From positions 62,001 through 126,000 of the forward strand of contig DATJPT010000004.1 of the NCBI GenBank assembly GCA_035506275.1: DNA of 64,000 bases. Direction: 5' to 3'. The translations under genes and the position numbers were made by a program. Source of the DNA: Bacteroidota bacterium. Lineage in GTDB: Bacteria > Bacteroidota > Ignavibacteria > UBA10030 > UBA8401. Of the stretch, positions 44,642 to 53,482 are shown in pieces; position 1 is the first letter of the stretch; the number at the start of each line of letters is the position of its first letter. Below the pieces are notes generated by a model that was not told where the DNA came from, did no database searches, and saw only the letters and a program-made list of their open reading frames with translations.

Positions 44642-46036
44642 ATGGAAATATCGAAGCTGCGTTCAAAACAAATATCGGTCATCGGGGCCGCACGCAGCGG
44701 TGTCGGAGTAGCGCGGTTGCTCACGCAGAACGGCGCGCGCGTGTTCGTCAGCGACGCCGGGGACGCAACGAAGCTGGCGAAGAACATTGCAGAGCTGAAG
44801 AAGGAAAATATCTCGTACGAAGCCGGTAGCCATTCCGGGCGAGTTTTTGATTGTTCATTGATGGTCCTAAGTCCGGGAGTGCCGAGTGATGCTCCCGTTG
44901 TCCTCGAAGCGAAAAAGCGCGGCATCGACGTTGTCAGCGAGCTGGAAGTCGCAAGCTGGTTTTGTAAGGCTCCGATTGTTGCCATTACCGGCAGCAACGG
45001 CAAAACGACAACAACCACACTGCTGGGAAGGATCTTCAGCGATGCAAAGAAAAAACATGCTGTTGCGGGCAACATTGGCGAGGCATTCTCAAATATCGTT
45101 CTGGCTCTGGCTGAGACAGATGTTGCTGTTTTGGAGGTGAGCAGTTTTCAGCTCGACCATATCGGGTCGTTTCACCCGAGGATCTCGGTCATCCTCAACA
45201 TTACGCGGAATCACATGGACCGGTACGGGAATTCGATGGAACAATATGCGGATTCGAAAGCGCGGATCTTCATGAACCAGACCGCGGACGACCTCCTCAT
45301 CTATAACCAGGACGACGAGCTGACAACGGGTAAGGCCAAAAATGCAAAATGCCGGACGCTGGCGTTCAGCACGGCAACAAAGGTGAACGAGGGAGCATTC
45401 GTCGATCATGGTCTTTTGAAAACACAAATGAACGGCAAGGGGCGGGATATCATCAACACTTCAGAGATCAGCATACGCGGAGAGCATAATCTGCAGAATG
45501 CAATGGCCGCGACGCTTGCAGCCCAGGCGATGGGAGTCGGCCCGGCGTACATCCGTTCTACGCTGAGAAATTTTAAAGGGGTCGAGCACCGGCAGGAATT
45601 TGTCCGGGAAATGAACGGCATTCGATACGTGAACGATTCCAAAGCGACGACAGTGGAAGCCGTCCTCAGAGCGCTCAGCGCTTTTTCGGAGCCGATCGTT
45701 TTGATCCTCGGCGGAAAAGACAAGGGAAACGACTACTCGACAATGGCCGATGCGGTCAAAAAGAAGGTCAGAGCGATCGTGGCCGTCGGATATTCGGCGG
45801 AGAAAATAGTCAAAAATTTTGAGAAAGTGGTCCCTGTAGAGCGCGTTGATACGATCGGAAATGAAATCCCAAACGTCGTTTCAATGGAACGGACGATCGA
45901 GGTGGCGACGGCGCTCGCCCGCCGCGGCGACGTGGTTCTCCTTTCCCCCGCCTGCACTTCGTTCGATTGGTTCACGGATTACGAGGAGCGGGGACGTGTT
46001 TTTAAGTCGGCAGTACTTTCGCTACGATCGCATTAG
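44642..46036 (+). CDS. murD: UDP-MurNAc-L-alanine: D-glutamate ligase MurD
   Basis: 464 residues. N-terminal nucleotide fold SVIGAARSGVGVARLL, ATP loop ITGSNGKTTTTTLLG, then VLEVSSFQLD, NITRNHMDRYG and VNDSKATTVEAVLRAL near the substrate site, with LILGGKDKGNDY downstream. It adds the D-glutamate made by MurI (encoded at 20883-21692). The ftsW start directly abuts its stop. Confidence 0.96.
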   Translation: MEISKLRSKQISVIGAARSGVGVARLLTQNGARVFVSDAGDATKLAKNIAELKKENISYEAGSHSGRVFDCSLMVLSPGVPSDAPVVLEAKKRGIDVVSELEVASWFCKAPIVAITGSNGKTTTTTLLGRIFSDAKKKHAVAGNIGEAFSNIVLALAETDVAVLEVSSFQLDHIGSFHPRISVILNITRNHMDRYGNSMEQYADSKARIFMNQTADDLLIYNQDDELTTGKAKNAKCRTLAFSTATKVNEGAFVDHGLLKTQMNGKGRDIINTSEISIRGEHNLQNAMAATLAAQAMGVGPAYIRSTLRNFKGVEHRQEFVREMNGIRYVNDSKATTVEAVLRALSAFSEPIVLILGGKDKGNDYSTMADAVKKKVRAIVAVGYSAEKIVKNFEKVVPVERVDTIGNEIPNVVSMERTIEVATALARRGDVVLLSPACTSFDWFTDYEERGRVFKSAVLSLRSH

Positions 46037-47215
46037 ATGGCAGCACAGCGCAACCATATCGACAGGGTCGTTCTCATCGTCGTCCTCTTTTTGATGGTGG
46101 CGAGCACGGTCGTGGTGTACAGCGCGTCGTCGACGTGGGCGCTCCAAAAATATGGAGCGACGAACGGGCTGGTGAACAAGCACATCATCAAAGTGCTGGT
46201 CGGTCTCGCGACGATGTTTGTGGCGATGAGCGTCGACTATAAATATTACAAGAAGCTGACGAAGGTTGCGCTCATTGCGTGCGTAGTGCTTTTGTTCTTT
46301 ACGCTTGCCGTCGGCGGTGAAATAAAAGGGGCATCGCGATGGCTCAGTCTCGGAGGGTTCAATCTTCAGCCCTCGGAGGCGGCGAAGTTTGCGCTCGTGT
46401 TTCATCTGAGCGTGCTGCTGGCGACGAAAGGGACGAAGATCCATGATTTCAAAACAGGGTTTCTCCCGTTGATGCTTTGGATCGGGGGCGTCGTCACGCT
46501 TGTCATGCTTCAGCCGAATTTCAGCACCGGCGCGATGATCTTCCTGCTTGGTATGGTGATGATCTTCACCGGCGGCGCGCGGCTCAAGCATATCGTTCTA
46601 TCGATGTCGGCCCTGATCCCCGCTGTGCTCGTGTATATGGTGAGCGCAGAATACCGGATGCGGCGCATCCTCTCATTTATCGGGCATGAAAGCGGCACCG
46701 CGGCGCCCAGTAAAGCGAACTATCAATTGTGGCAGGGAATTATCGGTTTCGGCAACGGCGGATTGTTCGGCGTCGGCATGGGAGCGAGCAAACAGCGCGA
46801 TCTCTTTTTGCCCGAATCGTACGGAGATTTTGTTTTCTCCATCGTCGGCGAGGAATACGGGCTCATCGGCACCATTATTTTTATGGCGCTGTTCCTGACG
46901 ATCCTTTTGCGCGGGTTCAAAATCGCCAAGAATGCCCCCGACGATTTCGGAAAATATCTTGCGATCGGCATCACCTCAACGATCGTTGTTTATGCGCTCG
47001 GCAACGCGCTCGTGACGCTCGGCGTTTTTCCGACGACCGGACTGCCGATGCCCTTCGTCAGTTACGGCGGGTCGGCCATCGTCTTCTCATCATTTGCGAT
47101 GGGCGTACTGTTGAATATTTCCGCCCATACGGACCTGCATCCGCGGCAGGCGAAGGAGGCGGCGATGCCGCCTTCCGTTGAAACCAACGAACCGGCAGTC
47201 GGGAAAGTGTATTGA
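46037..47215 (+). CDS. ftsW: SEDS peptidoglycan glycosyltransferase FtsW
   Basis: 392 residues with about ten membrane helices. SEDS-family landmarks: VVYSASSTWALQK in the first loop, GASRWLSLGGFNLQPSEAAK, the periplasmic loop SYGDFVFSIVGEEYGLIG, and PTTGLPMPFVSYGGSA. It polymerises septal glycan from lipid II with FtsI. Sequence alone does not split FtsW from RodA; position between murD and murG decides it. Confidence 0.94.
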   Translation: MAAQRNHIDRVVLIVVLFLMVASTVVVYSASSTWALQKYGATNGLVNKHIIKVLVGLATMFVAMSVDYKYYKKLTKVALIACVVLLFFTLAVGGEIKGASRWLSLGGFNLQPSEAAKFALVFHLSVLLATKGTKIHDFKTGFLPLMLWIGGVVTLVMLQPNFSTGAMIFLLGMVMIFTGGARLKHIVLSMSALIPAVLVYMVSAEYRMRRILSFIGHESGTAAPSKANYQLWQGIIGFGNGGLFGVGMGASKQRDLFLPESYGDFVFSIVGEEYGLIGTIIFMALFLTILLRGFKIAKNAPDDFGKYLAIGITSTIVVYALGNALVTLGVFPTTGLPMPFVSYGGSAIVFSSFAMGVLLNISAHTDLHPRQAKEAAMPPSVETNEPAVGKVY

Positions 47216-47238
47216 GAGGATGATTTGGAAACCAGCAT

Positions 47239-48342
47239 ATGTCCGATAAGCCGAGACCGGATTCAGTTCTTTTCGCTGCCGGCGGAACCGGCGGACATCT
47301 TTTTCCCGCGATCGCGATCGCGGAGGAAATAAAAAAAATACGCCCCGATGCTCGCATTGATTTTGCCGGCACAAGAAATAAGATCGAAGCGCGGGTCGTT
47401 CCAGAAAAAGGATTTGCGTTTCACACGATCTGGATCAGCGGATTCCATCGCCGGCTGACGGTCGAGAACCTGCTCCTCCCGGTCAAAATCGTCGTTGCAT
47501 TGTTTCAGTCGTTCTTTCTCATTCGGAAATTAGCACCGACCGTTGTCGTCGGCACCGGAGGCTACATTTGCTGGCCGGTACTTACCTTGGCATCGTGGAT
47601 GAAGATTCCGACCGTCGTTCATGAAAGCAACAGTTATCCCGGGATGGCGACGCGGGCCTTGGCGCCAAGGGTTTCAAAGGTCTTCCTGACATTCGAAGCG
47701 ACGACGCAATGGCTGCCGAAACTCGACGCATCCAAGATCGAGCTTGTGGGAACTCCGACCCGGGAATCGCTCGGAACGGTATCACGCGAAGAGGGGGCAA
47801 GATTTTTCAATCTTCATCCCGGGAAGAAAACCCTTCTGGTGTTCGGAGGGAGCCTTGGCGCCGCGGCGATCAATTCAGCGGTGGAAAAGATCGCCGGAGA
47901 GCTGTCAGTTTCGGATATCCAAATAATCTGGCAGACCGGCGAAAAAGATCTTCAGCGGTATGAAGCGAAAAGATCTTCCACCGTCTGGATCGGAAAATTT
48001 ATCGATAGAATGGAATGTGCATATGCGGCGGCCGATGCGGTCCTTTGCCGCTCGGGCGCGACGACGCTCGCCGAGCTGACGCGGCTCGGGAAAGCGGCTA
48101 TCCTGGCGCCGTATCCGCAGGCGGCGGCGAACCATCAGGAGTTCAACGCGCAAGCTCTCGTCGATGCCGGCGCGGCAGTCATGATCAAAGATGATGAGCT
48201 GCAGATCAAAGCGCTCCCGGCTATCAAAGAAATTCTTTTGAATGCTGGAATACAAAAAACGATGGCCGAAAACAGCTTACGCCTGGGAAGACCGGAAGCC
48301 GGAAAGGATATTGCGATGAAAGTGCTAGCATTACGTTCCTGA
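47239..48342 (+). CDS. murG: UDP-GlcNAc: lipid I N-acetylglucosaminyltransferase MurG
   Basis: 367 residues. The N-terminal glycine loop is FAAGGTGGHLFPAIAIAEE; the middle has VVGTGGYICWPV and HESNSYPG; the C-terminal UDP-GlcNAc site has LVFGGSLGAAAIN, CRSGATTLAEL and PYPQAAANHQEFNA. It makes lipid II on the cytosolic face. Twenty bases later starts the small membrane-protein gene. Confidence 0.95.
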   Translation: MSDKPRPDSVLFAAGGTGGHLFPAIAIAEEIKKIRPDARIDFAGTRNKIEARVVPEKGFAFHTIWISGFHRRLTVENLLLPVKIVVALFQSFFLIRKLAPTVVVGTGGYICWPVLTLASWMKIPTVVHESNSYPGMATRALAPRVSKVFLTFEATTQWLPKLDASKIELVGTPTRESLGTVSREEGARFFNLHPGKKTLLVFGGSLGAAAINSAVEKIAGELSVSDIQIIWQTGEKDLQRYEAKRSSTVWIGKFIDRMECAYAAADAVLCRSGATTLAELTRLGKAAILAPYPQAAANHQEFNAQALVDAGAAVMIKDDELQIKALPAIKEILLNAGIQKTMAENSLRLGRPEAGKDIAMKVLALRS

Positions 48343-48362
48343 ATATCGAAAATAAAAAGGCA

Positions 48363-48857
48363 ATGCCCCCGAAAGAATTCAAATACAAACTCGACTTTTA
48401 TTACCAACAGGCGCTGATTTACCTGGTGACGCTCATTCTGTACGCGGGAGTAAAAGGCAGCTTTATCGAAAACGAGTTCACGCTCGTGTTCAGGGACCCG
48501 ATTCTTTATATCATCGGTTTTTTCGTTGTGATTGCCTTTGTCACGCTCTCGCTCAATAAAATGCGGGACCGAAAGCTTATCGTTGAGCAGGATTCGATCG
48601 TCTTCCAGCATAAGTTCACAAAAAGAGAGATCCTGTTCTCAGAGATTGAATGGTTCCATATCGGACGCGAACGGAGCGTGCAGACGGCCGGGAGATTCCA
48701 GGTGATCGTGTTCAAAGTTCACGGCCGGCGGCGATTGTACAGGATCCGCGTCGGAAGGTACGAACGGCAAAAGGAATTGATCGCGGAAATGGAACGCGTC
48801 GCCTCGAAGGTCCCGAAAGGGGAACGGTCGAGGTTCAGAGTGAGAAGCAAGACGTAA
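48363..48857 (+). CDS. Small membrane protein with PH-like tail, inside the dcw cluster
   Basis: 164 residues, not a recognised dcw family. Two membrane helices (about 14-33, ALIYLVTLILYAG, and 45-65, ILYIIGFFVVIAFVTLSLN) are followed by a basic, strand-rich domain (RKLIVEQDSIVFQHKFTKRE, then IEWFHIGRERSVQ) and a C-terminal helix with many Arg and Lys. That pattern resembles bacterial PH-type membrane-associated domains. It lies between murG (20 bases) and murC (29 bases) on the same strand and is almost surely in the same transcript. Function unknown; a lineage-specific envelope or division factor is possible. Confidence 0.75.
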   Translation: MPPKEFKYKLDFYYQQALIYLVTLILYAGVKGSFIENEFTLVFRDPILYIIGFFVVIAFVTLSLNKMRDRKLIVEQDSIVFQHKFTKREILFSEIEWFHIGRERSVQTAGRFQVIVFKVHGRRRLYRIRVGRYERQKELIAEMERVASKVPKGERSRFRVRSKT

Positions 48858-48886
48858 GCAAGGACCAAGGACCATTTAATGAGGTT

Positions 48887-50272
48887 ATGTTCAGTTCAAT
48901 AAAGAAAATTCATTTTGTCGGCATCGGCGGCATCGGCATGAGCGGCATTGCGGAAATACTGATGGACCAGGGATTCAGCGTGAGCGGGTCGGACAGGTCG
49001 CTGAGCGAGGTGACGGAGCATCTCCAGTCGCTCGGCGCGAAGATCTTTGAAGGACACAAGGCGGAAAATCTCTCGGCGGACGTCGATACGCTGGTGTATT
49101 CATCCGCCGTTGCGCCGGAGAACCCCGAGCTTGTCGAAGCGGGACGGCGGAAAATTCCGATCGTCCGCCGCGCGGAAATGCTTGCCGAGGTCATGCGGCT
49201 GAAATACGGCATCGGCATCGCGGGAACGCACGGCAAGACGACAACGACATCCATGGTGAGCCTCGTGCTGCTGGAAGGGGGATTCGACCCGACGGTCATC
49301 GTGGGGGGAAAATTAAGCGGGCTTGGCGGGACGAACGCGCGCCTGGGCAAAGGAGATTTTATCGTCGTCGAAGCGGATGAATTCGACCGTTCGTTCCTCT
49401 CGATCACTCCAACGGTCGCTGTTTTAACGACGCTTGAGACGGACCACCTTGACTGCTATCGCGACCTCGAGGACATCAAAGGGGCGTTCATCCAGTTTGC
49501 AAACAAGGTCCCCTTTTACGGCTTCATCGTTCTTTGCCTTGACGAGCCTGCGCTGCAGGACATTATGCCGCAGATCAGCAAGAAGAAGCTCTTCACGTAC
49601 GGACTGACGCCGCAGGCAGACATCCAGGCGATCGACATTCATCATAAAGAAAATACCAGCACGTTCACCGTCGCGCGCGGCTTCGAGGACCTTGGACAGA
49701 TCACGCTGCAGATACCGGGAAATCACAACATCCAGAACGCGCTTGCCGCGATCGCTGTCGGATTGCAGCTTGGAGTCCCGTTTTCGAAGGTGAAGGCCGG
49801 GATTGAAAAATTCACTGGAGTCTACCGCCGATGGGAAAAGAAAGGCGAGGCGAACGGAATCACCGTTTATGACGATTATGCGCATCATCCGACGGAATGC
49901 AGAGCGACGCTTTCCGGAGTGAAAGCCGGATGGCGAAGAAGAGTGGTGTGCGTGTTCCAGCCGCATCTCTATTCGCGCACGCGGGATTTTTACGAGGAAT
50001 TCGGCAAGGCGTTTCTCCTCGCCGACATGCTGGTGGTGACCGACGTTTATCCGGCGCGCGAAGAGCCGATCCAGGGCGTCACTGGCGAATTGATCGCCAA
50101 CGCCGCCAAACAGTTCGGGCACAAAGATGTCCACTATGTTCAGGACAAAAAGCAGCTGCCGGGATACCTGAAAAAGAATACGCGTTCCGGAGACATCATC
50201 GTGACGATGGGCGCCGGCGATATCTGGAAGTACGGTGAAGAACTTTTGAAACAATTAAAAATGAAGAATTAG
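48887..50272 (+). CDS. murC: UDP-MurNAc: L-alanine ligase MurC
   Basis: 461 residues from ATG at 48887. The frame is open back to 48650 inside the upstream gene, but this start gives the canonical MurC N-terminus (IHFVGIGGIGMSGIAEIL). The ATP loop is IAGTHGKTTTTSM; VEADEFDRSFL, YDDYAHHPTE and QPHLYSRTRDF are family markers. First amino-acid ligase of the pentapeptide pathway. murB follows after 40 AT-rich bases. Confidence 0.96.
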   Translation: MFSSIKKIHFVGIGGIGMSGIAEILMDQGFSVSGSDRSLSEVTEHLQSLGAKIFEGHKAENLSADVDTLVYSSAVAPENPELVEAGRRKIPIVRRAEMLAEVMRLKYGIGIAGTHGKTTTTSMVSLVLLEGGFDPTVIVGGKLSGLGGTNARLGKGDFIVVEADEFDRSFLSITPTVAVLTTLETDHLDCYRDLEDIKGAFIQFANKVPFYGFIVLCLDEPALQDIMPQISKKKLFTYGLTPQADIQAIDIHHKENTSTFTVARGFEDLGQITLQIPGNHNIQNALAAIAVGLQLGVPFSKVKAGIEKFTGVYRRWEKKGEANGITVYDDYAHHPTECRATLSGVKAGWRRRVVCVFQPHLYSRTRDFYEEFGKAFLLADMLVVTDVYPAREEPIQGVTGELIANAAKQFGHKDVHYVQDKKQLPGYLKKNTRSGDIIVTMGAGDIWKYGEELLKQLKMKN

Positions 50273-50312
50273 AAACCTGGCACGCAACTTTTTAATTCTT
50301 GACTATTGACAA

Positions 50313-51233
50313 ATGGTCTCAGTCGAAGACATACGGAAAGTTTTTCGCGGACATGTAGCCGTTGCAGAGCCGCTCGGAAAGTACACATCGTTCCGGATCG
50401 GCGGCCCCGCGGATTTCTATCTCGAGCCGGTCGACAAGTTCGACCTGATCGAGATCATCCGCTTTTTCAAAAAATTCGACTATCGGTTTATGATCATCGG
50501 AAAGGGTTCCAACCTCCTCATCAGCGACAACGGGTTTCGAGGAGCGGCGATCAATCTTGAAGAGGGATTGGGTTCCGTCAGCATCGAGCGCAACATCATT
50601 ACGGCCGACGCCGGCGTCCGGCTGAGCAAGTTCGTCGACTTTTGCATTCAGCATGAGAAAGCGGGCGTGGAAATGCTCGCCGGAATTCCCGGTACGATCG
50701 GCGGGGCGGTGATCATGAACGCCGGGGCGTACGGCGGAGAGATTTCCGACCACCTTGCCGAGGTGGAAATTTACCGGGACGATGCCATCCAGAAAATTCG
50801 AAAAGCGGAGGCCGGGTTTTCATACCGGCGCTCGGGCTTTGCACGGGACGTGGTGCTGAACGCATCCTTCGCCCTGCCGGAGGGAAATTTAGCGGAACTC
50901 GTCAAGCGGCGCCGGGAACTGCTCTTGAAACGGAATCAATCGCAGCCCTTGAACCTGCCGAATTCGGGAAGCATGTTCAAGAATCCGCAGGGAACGTTTG
51001 CGGCGAAGTTGGTCGAAGAGGCCGGGTTGAAAGGGAAAAGAATCGGCGAAGCGCAAATTTCCGACAAACACGGAAATTTCATTGTGAACCACGGAAATGC
51101 AACGGCACGCAACGTTTTCGACCTGGTACGGCTCGCGCAGAAAAAAGTGTTCGAGCAGACCGGAATCAAGCTTGAGCTCGAGGTCAAATTGATCGGCTTT
51201 GAGGAAGAAGAGATCACCGAGGCGGCTGCATGA
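50313..51233 (+). CDS. murB: UDP-N-acetylenolpyruvoylglucosamine reductase MurB
   Basis: 306 residues, the length of the type II (shorter) MurB class. FAD-binding signatures: YTSFRIGGPADF, IIGKGSNLLISD, GIPGTIGGAVIMNAGAYGGE. The catalytic Ser is in NSGSMFKNP and the C-terminal Glu region is LELEVKLIGFEE. It reduces the enolpyruvyl group to make UDP-MurNAc. Overlaps ftsQ by four bases. Confidence 0.96.
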   Translation: MVSVEDIRKVFRGHVAVAEPLGKYTSFRIGGPADFYLEPVDKFDLIEIIRFFKKFDYRFMIIGKGSNLLISDNGFRGAAINLEEGLGSVSIERNIITADAGVRLSKFVDFCIQHEKAGVEMLAGIPGTIGGAVIMNAGAYGGEISDHLAEVEIYRDDAIQKIRKAEAGFSYRRSGFARDVVLNASFALPEGNLAELVKRRRELLLKRNQSQPLNLPNSGSMFKNPQGTFAAKLVEEAGLKGKRIGEAQISDKHGNFIVNHGNATARNVFDLVRLAQKKVFEQTGIKLELEVKLIGFEEEEITEAAA

Positions 51234-52045
51234 GTGAAGAAGGCAATATCGAGCAGACGGCAGTTCCGGCGCACGGAAAGAAAGTGTACGGAGTGTTCGC
51301 GTTGCTCACTCTTACGGGGCTTGTCATGTGGTTCGGGACGATGCAATGGAAGGAACATCTCACCGTCAGCGGCATCATCGTCGAAGGCGAGCATATCGTC
51401 ACACAGGAAGAGGTGGTCTCCCTTGCACACGTTTCTCTGAAGACCAAAATGTACGACGTCGATCTCCTCTCGATAAAGAAAAATATCGAGCAAAATCATT
51501 TTGTGAAGAACGTGATCGTGTCGAGAGACGCACCGGGAACGATACGAATTGCGGTGGAAGAACGGACTCCGATCGCGCTTCTCGCTCTTCCGGGAAAGGC
51601 CGAAATGCTGTATATCGATGAAGAAGGCTACGTTCTTCCACACGTTTCATCCCAGGCGATCTTCGACCTTCCCGTCATCAGCGGCATCGATTCGCTGGCG
51701 GATGTTGCCGTCGGGCAGCGCACGACGCATACCGACGTGCTCGGGGCTCTGGACGCTCTGGAAACCGCGCAGCGGGTCGGGAGCGAGCTGTTCCGCCTCA
51801 TCTCGGAGGTCCGGATTCACAGCGGCCACGATATGGTGCTCTATTCAGCCGATACGGGAGTGCCGATCATTTTCGGGCGGGGCGATGCGGCGAAGAAAAT
51901 GGTGAAGCTCGATGCGTTTTGGAAAAAATTCGTCGCAGAGCAGAGCTCGCAGGATATCCGGTACATCGATATCCGTTTTGACGACCAGGTCGTTGTGTCG
52001 TCGGCAAAAGCAACGGATGCTCATTCTATAAAAAAATCGTCATAG
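51230..52045 (+). CDS. ftsQ: Cell division protein FtsQ/DivIB-like
   Basis: 271 residues. A short cytosolic tail, one membrane helix (about 18-36), then a POTRA domain (LTVSGIIVEGEHIVTQEEVV, through MYDVDLLSIKKNIEQNHFVK and RIAVEERTPIALL) and the FtsQ beta domain (MLYIDEEGYVLPHV, FRLISEVRIHSGHDMVLYS). It links the cytosolic and periplasmic halves of the divisome. Identity in this family is low, but architecture and position before ftsA are clear. Confidence 0.9.
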   Translation: MSEEGNIEQTAVPAHGKKVYGVFALLTLTGLVMWFGTMQWKEHLTVSGIIVEGEHIVTQEEVVSLAHVSLKTKMYDVDLLSIKKNIEQNHFVKNVIVSRDAPGTIRIAVEERTPIALLALPGKAEMLYIDEEGYVLPHVSSQAIFDLPVISGIDSLADVAVGQRTTHTDVLGALDALETAQRVGSELFRLISEVRIHSGHDMVLYSADTGVPIIFGRGDAAKKMVKLDAFWKKFVAEQSSQDIRYIDIRFDDQVVVSSAKATDAHSIKKSS

Positions 52046-52079
52046 CAAGCAGGATTCATTCGAAGAAAAAGGAAGCAGC

Positions 52080-53318
52080 ATGGAAAATATTTACGTTGGA
52101 TTGGACATCGGTACAACAAAGGTTTGCGCGATCGTCGCATCGTTGAGCGAGAACAACGAGGTGAACATCCTCGGGATCGGCAAGAGCAAGTCCGAGGGAC
52201 TGACGCGCGGAGTCATCACGCATATTGAAAAAACGATCGCATCGATCCAGGCGGCCGTGCGCGAAGCGGAGCTTCAGTCCGGCGCCAAGATCCAGACGGT
52301 CGTTGCGGGGATCGCGGGAGACCACGTGCAGAGCTTTCAGAGCCGGGGCGTCATCGCCATCAGCGGTCCGGAGCAGGAGATCACGCAGGCAGACGTCGAC
52401 CGCCTCATCGAGGACACAAAAAAGGTGGCATTGCCGTCCGACAGAAAGATCATCCATGTCATACCGCAGGAGTTTATCGTCGATGGACAGGATGGTGTTT
52501 ACGACCCGGTCGGGATGTCCGGCGTCCGGATGGAAGCGAACGTGCATATCATCACCGGTCTCGTGTCTGCCGCCCAGAATATTTTGAAGTGCGTTCAGCG
52601 CGCCGGTGTGTCGGTGAGCGACATCGTCCTTGAACCGATCGCGTCGAGCGACGCCGTTCTTGATAAGGAGGAAAAAGAGGTCGGCGTGGCGCTTGTCGAC
52701 ATCGGCGGTGGGACGACCGACCTCGCGGTGTTCGAAGACCGCACGATCCGCCATACCGCGGTCATCGGCATCGCCGGAAAAAAAGTGACCGACGATATCC
52801 GCCGCGGCCTTGGAATTCTTTCCGACCAGGCCGAACAGTTGAAGATCACGCACGGCCACGCGCATCTGCCTTCGATCATGGAGAACGCGCCGATCACGGT
52901 TCCGGGCATCGGCGGGCGCCCGCCGCTCGACATCGACCAGCGCCTTCTATGCCAGATCATTCAGCCGCGCATGGAAGAAATTCTGGAGATCGCGGCGATG
53001 GAGATCAAACGCTCGGGGTATCAAAAGCATCTGTCGGCGGGAGTCGTGCTGACCGGAGGAGGGTCTCTTATCAAAGGGACGGCCGACCTGGCCCGCGACG
53101 TTCTCGGCATGCCCGTCAAGATCGGCATCCCCCAGGGATTCCGCGGCGGCCTTGTCCGTGAAATTGAAAATCCGATGTACGCGACGGGCGTCGGCCTTGT
53201 CCACCACGCCATCAAGCATCGTCAGCGGCCGAATATTGAGAATATCCGGGGAACGAAGATGGACGGAAAATTCCCGACGATTTTCAAGAGGATGAAGGGA
53301 TGGTTTGATGAGTTGTGA
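52080..53318 (+). CDS. ftsA: Cell division protein FtsA
   Basis: 412 residues of the actin-like ATPase fold. Phosphate-1 motif VGLDIGTTKVCAIVA, the 1C-domain region (GVITHIEKTIASIQAAVREAE), phosphate-2 LVDIGGGTTDLAVF and adenosine motif VVLTGGGSLIKG are present. The C-terminus (MKGWFDEL) is the amphipathic membrane-targeting helix that tethers FtsZ. AAGGAAG lies just upstream of the ATG. Confidence 0.96.
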   Translation: MENIYVGLDIGTTKVCAIVASLSENNEVNILGIGKSKSEGLTRGVITHIEKTIASIQAAVREAELQSGAKIQTVVAGIAGDHVQSFQSRGVIAISGPEQEITQADVDRLIEDTKKVALPSDRKIIHVIPQEFIVDGQDGVYDPVGMSGVRMEANVHIITGLVSAAQNILKCVQRAGVSVSDIVLEPIASSDAVLDKEEKEVGVALVDIGGGTTDLAVFEDRTIRHTAVIGIAGKKVTDDIRRGLGILSDQAEQLKITHGHAHLPSIMENAPITVPGIGGRPPLDIDQRLLCQIIQPRMEEILEIAAMEIKRSGYQKHLSAGVVLTGGGSLIKGTADLARDVLGMPVKIGIPQGFRGGLVREIENPMYATGVGLVHHAIKHRQRPNIENIRGTKMDGKFPTIFKRMKGWFDEL

Positions 53319-53324
53319 TCAAGA

Positions 53325-53378
53325 AGACAGAATGCAGAAGTCAGGATACCGAATACGAGCGGCCTTTGAATTCTGTCT
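53325..53378. repeat. Inverted repeat between ftsA and ftsZ
   Basis: AGACAGAAT (53325-53333) and ATTCTGTCT (53370-53378) are perfect 9-base arms around a 36-base loop. Inside and beyond the arms are further related CAGAAG/TCAGGA and TCCTGT/AATCTG pieces. The composition suggests a degenerate dispersed repeat; it may also shape the ftsA-ftsZ transcript. Confidence 0.4.
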
Positions 53379-53482
53379 CCTGTAATCTGTATTGCCTAAC
53401 AATGATTGCGAAAAACCTTAGACCGAGAAAACACTGAAATTATTATCACACACACATCACTCACTAAACACAAAGGAGTACC

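Noticed and set aside
48650-48886. Upstream in-frame start for murC inside the PH-like gene
   Set aside because: The MurC family N-terminus starts at 48887 and the extension is an Arg-rich shadow of the upstream gene.
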